Origin: Meghimatium bilineatum | Lineage: Eukaryota; Mollusca; Gastropoda; Stylommatophora; Philomycidae | Reading direction: 5' to 3' | Length of the DNA stretch: 64,000 nt | Assembly (NCBI GenBank): GCA_034231615.1 | Contig: CM067322.1 | Location: 60,631,245-60,695,244 of the forward strand | In this document: positions 40,401 to 52,400 of the stretch, in pieces | Numbering within the stretch: position 1 is the first letter of the stretch | Layout: each line of letters starts with the position of its first letter | Made by a program: the position numbers and the translations under genes | Notes under the pieces: generated by a model | What the model saw: the letters and a program-made list of their open reading frames with translations, nothing else | Databases searched by the model: none | What the model was told of the DNA's origin: nothing

Positions 40401-43400
40401 TGTTCTACCAGAGTTTATTGAAGGACTATATTACAGTTTAATTCATATCCTGTAGAAGTAGAAGACTGCTTCAAGAAGCATTACATTAAGCTGAAGTCTC
40501 CTGGGTGTGAAATAAATCTCTAACAAGCCACCTTTTGCACATACAGTGTGTCATGTGACATATTCTCTCCAAAACGTTGTCTTCCCAATGAGCTCCCTGA
40601 ACTCTTCTCTGTCTTGGGCGATGTGGCTTTCATTTTCCAACGATGTATTCATATTATCTTTAATCCCTTAGCTGCAGACATATTCTTAAAGATATGATGA
40701 AAAGACACCTTCATTTTTCAGAGATCCTCCTCTTCTTAGCTTCTCAGGGGAAAAACAGTCTGGAAGCTTATTATAAAGTATCAAGACAAATTGTTTCCCT
40801 AGGAAACTAATAAGAAGAAGATCTCAGCAAAATAGCGGCAACGCCTCATCATATCCTTAAGGATACCTTCACAGCTAAGGGGTTAATGTTTAAGTCCATC
40901 ATCTTCTTGGTCTGCACATAGGGAGTAAGACAAATTCACTTGTAATTCCTGGAATCTAATGAAACAAATGTTTATTTCTGGAACAAGGTTTGTTTTTCTC
41001 TTAAATTCTTAACCTTTTAACCAGAGTTATACAGCTGTTTGACAGGGTAACTACTTTTGACTGGAGTAAGTTCTGGTTTGCTGGTGCTGACTATGCATTA
41101 AGTCCCAAGTTTCTTCATCATACCCGGTTACTTAAATAATAATTGTAATAATCTTCTTCATACTTAAATGTTTAACTAAAGGAAAGAAAGTGTACCAATG
41201 TATGTATCACCATCTTTTTCAAACAATGAAAGGAAGACAATGAAAATGCCATCCGGTCAATAATAGAGGAGAAAGAAATCATAAAAATAATAATAATGAC
41301 TGAAGTGTATACTCTACAGGACATTGCTATTCAATTATTGTTGAATTGTAAGATGCCCCTAATACATCCAATAATATTGCTAGTACAATGTGGATGGCCG
41401 ACGTTTGAACCACCTAGTACTATGAATTGGATTTGCGAGACAAGCTCGCTATCAACTCTGCTGCACCAATGGCTATAACAAATACACAAAATTAACAACT
41501 ACCTACCGCCATTTTCTGATATCCACTTCACTATTGTATTAAATATACATTCCATCTATCTCTATCTATCTTTCTGTGGCCCTTGTTTGACTTGTGGCGA
41601 CAGGGGTAGATGAGTTCTCTGGAGATGGCCTTCTTGTGTGCTGTTTGTAAGCTTCTTTGATTTCTGTAGTCCATCTTTTACATGGTCTGCCTCAGGCTTT
41701 ATAGCCATGATGTCTATGTGTAATGGCCATCTGTGGCATGCTGTCTGATGGTAGTCTGGAAGCATGTGAAAACCACTTGATCTGTTGTTTTTGATGTGTT
41801 CCAATACTGGCATTGTTGTAGTTATCTGTCTGATGGTAATCTGGAAAAATGTGAAAACCACTTAATCTGTTGTTTTTGATGTGTTCCAATACTGGCATTA
41901 TTGTAGTTATCTGTGATGTTAAAATGTATAATTCTATCTTTTAATGACACTGAGTATTCTTTGTAGACATGTAATTTCTATTATCACTATTTTTATTTTA
42001 TCTTGTGCTGTCATTCTCCAGGTTTGGCACTGGTAGCACAGTGATGGAATAATAATAGTCTTGTATAATGCAACTTTAGTGTCTGTGTTTAAATTTTTGT
42101 TCTTAAAAATATGTCATCTGTCCTAGAATGTGGTATGTTTTGTCACATCTATTTTGTATCTCTTTACTGTTTTTCCCTTCACTTTATATATTGCTTCCTA
42201 AGTAAGTGAACTACTTTACATGTTTAAGGTGTTTATTATCGATGGAAATAGTGATATTTCTTTCTTTCTTTGCTATTTTCATTATTTCGGTCTTTTCAAT
42301 ATTAATCTTCATGTTGAATTTTGACATATTGTATGAGTCTGTTCATATGTTATTGAAATTTATCTTCTAATGCCACTATAATGACTTGTCGTCATCTGCA
42401 AAGAGTATTTTGTTCAATTTGTCACTCATGTTATCTTCTTCGTTAGTACTTGTTAGTTCACAGGTGTGGTTGATATATGTTATAAAAAGTAGATGGGACA
42501 TTACACACCCATGGCAAACTCCTGATTGGATTTGGAACTTATTGGACACTTCTGTATTTGTTTTTACTTCACATTGGCTATTATAAATTCTCTTGCATAT
42601 ATTGATTATGGTAAATGTTCTGGTACACCATATATTGATAGTGTTTTCCAAAGTTGTTGTCCGTCTACTCTGTTGAAAGCCTTTTCTTGTTTAACGAATG
42701 CAATGTATAATTCTTTGTTGTTTTCTGTGGCTCTTTCTGTTAGTTGTCCAAGTGTAAAGATAGCATCCGTACATCTTTTATTCTTACAGAAGCCCATTTG
42801 AGTGTTTTAAGTTGTAGTTCAATGTATGATTGTAATTGTTGTTCTAATATTTTGTTAAAAATTTGCCCTGTGTGGCTTAGTAAAGATATCCTCCTGTATT
42901 TTGTGCAATCTCTCTTACTGCCTTTTTTTTCCATGTGGAAATGATTGTCACATTTCTCCAATCTTCTGGTGTTTCTTGTTTCTTCCATGTTACAGTGACG
43001 AGTCTGCGTAGCAAATTTTTCCTGCTCTCTGCTGCTGCTTTGATAAGTTATGTTTGTATGTTAACAGAGCCTGCTGCTTTGCATATTGGTACTTTGTTTA
43101 TTCTATTTCCGATAGTAGTATATTTAGTTCTAGGTTTGCTGTTGTAGTGTTTATTGTTGTGGCTTCTTCTCCTTCCTTTAAGTTCAGTAGTTCTTTGAAA
43201 TATAGTTGCCATCTTTCCATTATTTGATTTTGTTCTTTTAGCACATTGCTGTTTCGTCATTTATTATTTCTTTTGCTATCGTCTTTGTTTCTCATGTTCT
43301 TAATTTTCTTGTAGAACCTCTTTTGTGCATTTTTATAGTCTGCGTTGAGCATGTCTCCATATTATTTCCATTAGTTTATTTTGGCAATTTTAATAATTTT

Positions 43401-46400
43401 CTTGGCATTTTTTTTTGCTGTCTTGTATTCTATGTAATCTACTTGGTTTTTACTTTTGACCCATTTCTTATATTTCTATTTTTGTTCTCTTATGACTTTT
43501 TTTACTTCTTCATTCCACCATGCTGTTATTTTTGGTTTCTTTACACTGTTCTTCTATCTGCATGATTTGCCTGCTGCTTGTGTGATAGCATTTTTGAATA
43601 ATTTCCATGTAGTATCCACTGGTAGTTTTTCTGTGATTTATGTATGTATTGCTCCTGTACCGTGCCGTCCTTAAGTTTGTGTATTCTAATTTGTGTTGGT
43701 TTTTTTAATCTTTGTTGTTGTCATTCTTCTTTCTCTTTCTGTTTGTTTTTGCAACTATTACTATTACTGTTTTATTATTGGTGTCTACACACATGTTTGG
43801 TATTACTCTTGCGTGTTATTTTCCTTCTGTTGGTTCTTCTTGTTAATAGAAAGTTTATCTGGCTTTTGCAGTCTAAATCATTTCACTTGTACCAGGTGTG
43901 AACTTCAAATTCTCTGTGCTTGAAGAATGTGTTAGTTATAAATAGGTTGTGCTGAATGCACATTTCAATAAATCTGTTGTCATTTGTCTTGTTTATTTTA
44001 TCTTCGAATGGTCCAGTGTATTCTTCTATTCTATATATTCTTGGTCCCAAGTGTGCATTGAAATCTCCTAATAGAAATAGGTTTTCTTCTGTGTTGTTGT
44101 TGTTTATCATATCCTTAATGTTATCAAAAAATTCTTTCCGTTTCGTTGTTTTGTGCATTACAGGGTGCGTAGGTTTGAATGAATGATATGTTTTAGTTGT
44201 TGATTGTATTAGTTATCGTGATAAACCTTTCACTCACAAAATTTGTGTTTATGATATTTTTAGACAGTGTGAGGTCAAGGATGAAACCTACACCATGTTT
44301 TGCTTTCGTATTCGAGTTTACACCACAGTAGATTAATGTGTAATCTTTGTGTTATTTTTTGTTGCTTTGGCCATTTAATTCTTGTGTCTTCTAGTCCTAG
44401 TAGTTTGATGTTTCGTTTTTCCATTTCCTCTATCACATCTTCAGTTGTGTTCTTTAATCCACAGATGTTAATGGATTATCTTAAAATTATTGTAATAATT
44501 TATTAACTTTGTCATTTTTACAATGCTGAAATTTACTATATTTTATATAATTTAATTGCTTTTATTTTAGCCAAATTTGGTAATCCATATCTGATAATTC
44601 ATTCATTCATTTTCCTTTTGCGCTGAAGTTAACGCATTGGGCAGAGGTCAGATCTCTCCAATTCTGTCTGTTCAAAGCTATTCTGTGCAGTTTTTGAATA
44701 GTATGAATATTGGTTGTTTTACTTTCTCTAAGTATTGTTCTTCTGAGTGTTTCTTTTGGTCTACCCCTTGCTCTTTTGCCTGTAGGTATCCATTCAAGAG
44801 ATTGGTGGTGTATTCTGTTGGTGTCTGCGCATAGGACATGCCCGATGTAGGACCAACGGCATTTTCTGATAACATCTGTGATGAAATTTTGATGTGTCTC
44901 TTCTCTGATTTTATCATTCGATTTGAATTCACTCCAATGGGTGTTAGTTATCCTACGAAGACATTTGTTGTTGAAACTCAGTAATTTCTTTTCTGAAGAT
45001 AAAGAGCTTTTCCAGCTCTCACATCCATATTATAGCACCGTAATAACGCAGGAATTAAATAAGCGCATTTTCATGCGTGTGCTGATTGACTTTGACTTCC
45101 AGATATTACACAGTCTGTTAAATGCACTTGATGCTAGGGCAATGCGAGTTGTAATTTCTGGCATGACATCACTTTCGAGTGTTAATTTGCTTCCTAGATA
45201 GGAGAATTTCTGTACTTTCTCAAGTTGTTGTCCATTTAAAGTAATTTCGTTAGGTGAATTGGTGAAGTCCATAATTTTGTTTTTGATGAATTGATTTGGA
45301 GACCTATTTGTCCTGCAATGAGTTTTAATCTATCAGTTTTTGTTTGTGCATCTTGATGGTTTTCACTCAATAGTGCAAGATCATCAGCAAAATCCAGGTC
45401 TTCTAATGTTGTTTTATTTATCCATTTGATTCCTAAATTTGTGTTTGATGTGCTTTTTCTCATAGCCCAGTCAATTGCGATTTGATCTGATAATTGGATT
45501 GTTACAAATACCACTACATTATATTTGGTCAAAGGGCAGAAAATGAACATTGCATATCACTAATAATTGAATTCTTCTGAATATTAAAGAAAGCTCTGGA
45601 GACATCTTTACTCTCCCTCCCCTTCTCCCTATCCATTGAAGACACAAGCCTCATTGCTTGTATGTTGTGAAAATTGAGAAAATAAAAAATTAATTAACTG
45701 ATATTAGGCCTATATTCTTGTAGTGCACACTAAATTGATTTTTTTAATGTTTGTGATTTCAGAGTAGCTGCCATACATCAATTGATACAGTATTTTGACA
45801 AGTTACGAATGGTCAGTGAATTTTATCATTCTATACTCTCTTTGTTACTAGTTGTCATATCACATATCTAAAACATGCATCTCAGAAAATGTGTTATTAC
45901 GTAGAAGGATGATTCAAATCAACTAAACATTTTTGGAATGTCTTACAACAAGAATAGAGCCACCAGGTTCAAAAGGGAAACACAGAATAGCAACACTGTT
46001 TATCTTTCATGCATGTTGTAAGAGGTGACTGAGGAGTCTATGGGATGAATTTGGTCGTCCCTTCCCATATGAAGTCAGTGACCCAAAGCCATGCTGAAAT
46101 TGGATATGTCAGGCCAAAAGGTGCAATTATCACAGAAAAGTTGTAAACCATAACACATTCTCTGCTCTAGACTACATCCTGCTAATCAGCAGGAGTTTGA
46201 GAATGAACACAGAAGATGAAGAGTATAACTTAGCAGTGCTAATAATTTTAGAGTTAATTAGCATATTCATGAAAGATTCATTAAAAATTCCATATATTAT
46301 TATAGAAAGACAAATGATTGACTAAACAGCAATAAGAAAAGTGGATGGGAATAGCCATTTGCATCTTTACAGAGATAAAAAATTTGTATGTATCACTTTT

Positions 46401-49400
46401 TTGGTCTTTTAGATGGTTATTTGACAGGTTTGTGTGTTTAGGTAGTTAATTGTAGAATTGACCAGTCACTGCACATTTGCAGTGACCTTTGCTTTATGTG
46501 TATGTTGCTTGTGGTCTAGTCAGTCCCTAAGATAAAGTTTTTCAAAAGTTTATGCACTTTTGCTCAATGCTGACTTTATGTACCACAGCCATCTGTCACA
46601 ATTTCCCAGCAAATTTGGACCATAGAAAAGTCCTTAATTGAGGCCTTGCATACATATTTGTATCTCAGAAGTGGTCTGCCTCTAATTATTTACCATTCTG
46701 AAAGTTTGCCAAACAATTTTTGCTGTGGGATACGGTTGTTGTCAATTTCTTATCATATGGCCCAACCAACTTAATCGTCTACTGCTGAGTGCTCCTATAG
46801 TTGATGGCAATTTTGTCTGCTTCAGTACCTCTGTGCTTGTTATTTTGCCCTACCACTTGGTGTTCATTATGTTGTGAAGACAATGAAGTTGAAATATATT
46901 GAGTCTTCTGTCATGTCTGGAGTATGATGTCCATGTTTCTAAGCCGTATAATTAAAAAAATAAAGACTTTAAGCATATATATAACATCTATATAAAGCTT
47001 AGCTGTGCAGTTGATATGCTTTGCCCAGTTTCCACAAGCCCTCTTTCAAACCAGCCTATACTCCAAAGGGAAAAGTTTAAATTTGGAACTAGGTAAGGTC
47101 TGATATACCAGATAAAAGAAAACATTTTCACAATAGACATATTCAAAAAGAAATGTGTTGTAACTGTAAATAATTGCATTACTGTGGTATAGTTAATACA
47201 AAATTAGAAACATGTGTTGGAAGATACAAGCTTTATCCTAGAGTGAGGAAATGCAAACTAAAATCAAATAGTGTCACAGAGCACACAAGGCCGTTAACCC
47301 CAGTTGGCAGTTGATATAGTTTTGGTGCTCTGAAGTTCTGATAGAAGAACAGATAGAGTACAGTTCTGTTGATCTGGCAGCTCTTACAACAACTCTTCTC
47401 AAAATGTAGGGCCTACACAGAATATATAAAATAAAAGTATAGAATTATAATTAACAGCATGAGGAAGTTAATATAATTCAGAGCCAAAGGAACCAAATTC
47501 AAATGTAATTCCAAAGAATTATATACTGTACAGCAGATTGTTATCAGTGATTGCATATATACAATGGGTGTAGTGATGTTTTGTCACTTCTGAACATTTT
47601 CAGATTGAGCTCCGTTTTTATGTGACAAGGCTCTATTTTTGCAATTTTTAAGATGTTTATTCCAATTGCATAACATTTGTAGTAACATAAATTCCATAAC
47701 ACAAATAGCTTGAGATATGCAGATGACACTTCTGATTACAAAAGGTAAGATCTACAAAAAGTAATCAACATCTATCTACCTATGTTCCTTCAGCACCAAA
47801 CACGGTGCATAGGGCAGATACCAGAGCTCTCCAGTTCGAGCAATGTGATGCTACTGTGTGTAATTCTTGTATGTTGTTGAGACCCATAATTATATTCCCT
47901 TTGATGGCTGTTCTGCGAAGTCTCTCTTTGTCTTCCTCTTTTTCTTGTACCATCTGGTACCTATTGTAGTGACAGTCTGTTTTCATTCATTCTAACTACA
48001 TTCTTATCTCTTTACTCAGTGTTAAATACATAGAATATGGTACTATAAAAAAAAATTACAAACAAAACTTCACTTTATAAATGTATTCAACAACTACCAT
48101 ACAGTTCAACACATGAAGCTGTCCATCTGTATTTGTTTGTGCTGTATTTTCTTCTTTACAGGAAAACAAAAATCTAGATGACTTTTCAAACACAAAAATA
48201 AAGAGAGTGGCAAGTGAGTTACCTTGGCTACAGAAATATATTAATGACAAATGGGGCCTAATACAAACACTCAGTGACCTAAGGATATTTTATACTTTAC
48301 AGAGGTAAATAAAGAATGCCAGTCAGAAACAAGTTACCACAAAAGTGTATTTTAAGCACTGGCTATCAGTTTGGATACTGCAATTTTTTTAATTGCCACA
48401 AAGTGTTTCAAGAATGCAGTTGGTTGTCCCATCCCACAGATCAGTGACCCAATAACCATGATGGAGTCAGATCTGTCAGGCCAAAAGGCACAAACATCAT
48501 AGCGAAGCTGTAAACCATGATACATTCCACTCTCTGGACTACATCCTGCTAACTAGCAAGGGTTTGAGAACTAATGCAAAAATATTTTTAGCAGTCCATG
48601 TGTTCCTCAATATCCCTCTGTTGTTGATTTTCTAGAGTGATTGAGCATACCGCTCTTTAGCAGTCTATTCTAAATTTAGAAAGAATCTATCTATCTATCT
48701 GTCTGTCTGCCTGCCTGTCTGTCTGTCTTGTATGTCTATCCTGTCTAATCTGTCTCTGCCTGTCTGTCTTATCTATGTTCCTTCAGCGCCAAATATGGTG
48801 TGTGCATAGAGCAGAAGTCAGTGCTGTCCAGTTCAAGCAATGTGATGTTAGAAAGAATATTTGTGATTATTGGGTGGTTTTGTTTGTTTAGATCCTCAGG
48901 AATTACAAGTGATTTGACCTTGCTTCCTAAGTGCAGTGATATGGTTTCCCAGAGCTTTCTTTCATATCCAAAAGACTTCAAATATCAGCTAAATGCAATG
49001 CTGCCTAATGAATAAGTCTGCTACTCAGAGGGGGTAATTATTGGGTGGCACAAAGTAGCTTCTTCTCTCTGAGCAAAGTTTTAGCATTCCAGTTTTATAT
49101 TTTTCACTGTCTTATTTAGTTATATACAGTTGCAATAGTTTGATTTCAGTGTGTGATTAAATTTGTTTTAATATTTGTTGATTTTGATGTGTTATGCTCT
49201 TATTTTCTTAGTTAGAAGAGCATACAGTCCTGCATGCATCACAGTATATTGATGTCATTTTTTGCCTGTGTGGCAATTACTTTCTACATGAAGTGTCTGC
49301 TAGTGCCATTTGTTTCTCTGTTCATCTTTAAAGTTGTTTTTAAATATTTCATTGACAGTCTGCATATTGGTAATGGTGTTAATTTTTATCTATGTTAGTG

Positions 49401-52400
49401 CCTTGTTTTGCAAGTCTGTCTATTCTTAATGAATGATCACATTGTCCTTTGCTAATTTTGTGCTCTTTCAATTATAAACAGAAAAAGCGTGTATGAGCTT
49501 ATAGATCTATGGGCAGCTACTGGTTATGGACAGGATGAAATTTGCAAAGCACTGTTGGATGCTTTTGACTTGGCTGTTGGAGATATCTACAATTATCAAC
49601 AAGAAAATTGCAGAACTAATTCTGATCCTCCAGGATATATTGTGAGTTGGTACTGAATTAAAGCAGTGTAGATTGTTGATAGAAATTGGTGACAAATGCA
49701 GTCCTGCCAACCTTGTTGATTTTCTTGTATTTTTTACAGATAAATGCCAATCTCAGATCTCTTACATGTGTAAGAGCCATTTTACAATCTTTTGGGAGTC
49801 CATTTAAGCTTTCTCGTCTCAATATTTTTCATTCCCACTGGTATCGGTTTTCTTCTCTTCTTGTGAAACAGTATCGATACTATGTGATCTAATCCATAGT
49901 ACAAGTACTTAAAACCTTCACCATGCTGTCCGTGAATATAGTTGAAAGATAAGACATATTTTCTGTAGCTGTTCGTGGCTACAAAACTTTGGCAGATTTC
50001 TCTTACAAATAGCATAAATTTGCAAACACAAATGTTGTGTGGTGGGGGTAATCCTCTACCCTTAGCAATCAGAGCATGATGTAGTATATTAAATATTGCC
50101 AAAGGATTGGTACCCCAATCCCTCATCCCCCACAACCTTTATTTTATAAAAATGACAGTGGACATCAAATGTGACATATAAGTAAGTATACATGCATGGA
50201 TATGCTCAAAAGACCATTTTTTCCTAGCATACAGGTTTTCCTTGAGTTTCCTTCAGGTTTATAGGTATGCAAATGGTAGTTACTACCAACATTCTCTCAA
50301 ACATTTTTGCTTGTTGCATGGATCAGACAGTATGATGGGCAGTTTCCATTGCTTGTGGGTACTAATTGTTTTTTAAATGGTATGTGGGGACTATTTTTCT
50401 AGGTTCACAAATTCACATTTGTTTGACATTGATCAAGATTCATGTGCAGATTTGTAATATGTTATACAGAACCTTCTGACGAGCTGCACAACCTCACAGC
50501 CCACATCTTAGAGAGAACATATTATATAACTTATATAATCTAAATTTCATTAGATTAAAAAATTATTCAAAGAAAAAATGATAGGTTACAGCCTGTAAAT
50601 ATAATTTTCATCTGTCTGTTGAAACCCAAAAGGGGAACAAAGAATAGTAACACTGTGACTTACATGTTATAAGTGAAGATAGGTGGCAACTATGGAGATT
50701 TGGTATATGGTTGGCCACTCCATTCCATAGGTCAAAGTTAATCAAAAATGTGATGCTGAAGTGGGATGTGACAGATATCACAGACAAGTTCTAACTACAA
50801 CATATTATGGTCCCTAAACTACATCCTGCTAACCATCAGGAGTTTGATAACAAATGAAAAAGAAGGAATAGGCCTATAATAAAGCTGGATGTTGTTCTAT
50901 AATATTTTTTTTAAGTAACCAGAAATCACATTTTCTTTAGAGTTAAGAAAATTCTGACAAAATTACAAGAATTAGAGAACATGAAGGAAAAACTTTGAGA
51001 TAATCCAGGTGATAGGATGGATCAAATGAATAATTAAAGCTGTGAGAATTAGTATACTCATAGTTTGTAATCAAGTTCCATTTGTGCTCTCTTTACAATT
51101 AAAAATGATAGAAGTATATGTGTGTATTTGTAATATAGGGTAGCCGGGGGCAATGATGCGCGTTTTTCACTTTTTTCCGTATTCTGACAAATAGACTTAA
51201 CTATGAGAGACCAAACTAGCAGCAGTGTGTAGCTTATCCATCCATCTAACAATCGTCAGGGTATTTACAACATGCAATCACGTTTAGTCCGTAGAATGAG
51301 ATTTTATGAACATGAGTATAATCCCACCTTTGCCCCAATTTCTGGGGCAAACACGCGCAGGCAAAAACAATTACAAAATCATGGGAAAATTGACAAAACC
51401 AGCAAAATAACAACGTCACTTCCTATCTAAACATAGTAAGTCACAATGTGGGAAGATAATAGAGCACAAAGACTAGGCTTATGTATCTTTATGTAACTTT
51501 AATACGAAAAAAAATGAAAAAACGTAAATATGAAAAACAAAATTTAATACAGAAAATGGATGCTTAGATCCGTTTAAAACTATAACAACGTGTTGGAGTG
51601 CTCTATAAAGCGTTTGACTATAATTTCAACTATCTATGAATAGCGGAGGTCGTGCATCTATGATCAGCGGAGATCATACAACTATGACAGGCAGAGATCG
51701 TGCAACTATGACCGGCGGCAATTATGCATCTATGACTGGCAAAGATTGTGCATCTATGACTGGCAAAGATTGTGCATCTATGACTGGCGGAGATTGTGCA
51801 TCTATGACTGGCGGAGATTGTGCATCTATCACTGGCGGAGATTGTGCATCTATGACTGGCGGAGAACGTGCATCTATGACTGGCGGAGAACGTGCATCTA
51901 TGACTGGCGGAGATTGTGCATCTATGACTGGCGGAGAACGTGCATCTATGACTGGCGGAGAACGTGCATCTATGACTGGTGGAGAACGTGCATCTATGAC
52001 TGGCGGAGAACGTGCATCTATGACTGGCGGAGAACGTGCATCTATGACTGGCAGAGATAGTGCAGTTATGACCGGCGGAGATCGTGCATTTATGTATAGC
52101 GGGGATCGTGCATCAGCGGAGGTCGTGCATCTATTATCTGCGGAGGTCGTACAACTATGACCCGTGAAGATTGTGCATCTGTGATCTGAAGGGATTGTGC
52201 ATATATAGCAGCGACTGCTTCATTTTCAGTCAGTGGCATCATTTTCTCAATTTTCCGTTTGTAATTCCTAAAAAGAAACATAACGTGACAATAAAGTATT
52301 GGTTTAAATATTTGGCAACATGAGGGGGAAGTGACTGGGGCAAACATGCGCAGTCAGTCAGCAGCGCATGTTTGCCCCGTCAGTGTGCGCGGCGTTACCC

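Noticed and set aside
43323-43923. Hydrophobic plus-strand frames that look like membrane proteins
   Set aside because: Complement of A-rich LINE-D coding sequence; T-rich DNA translates to Phe/Leu/Val-rich peptides.
51654-52109. Regular repeats as a CRISPR array
   Set aside because: Units are contiguous with no unique spacers, in an animal intron.
51636-52160. 174-codon and overlapping 104-codon open frames as repeat proteins
   Set aside because: Both are by-products of a 24-bp minisatellite inside a transposable element; no start context, splice link or domain.
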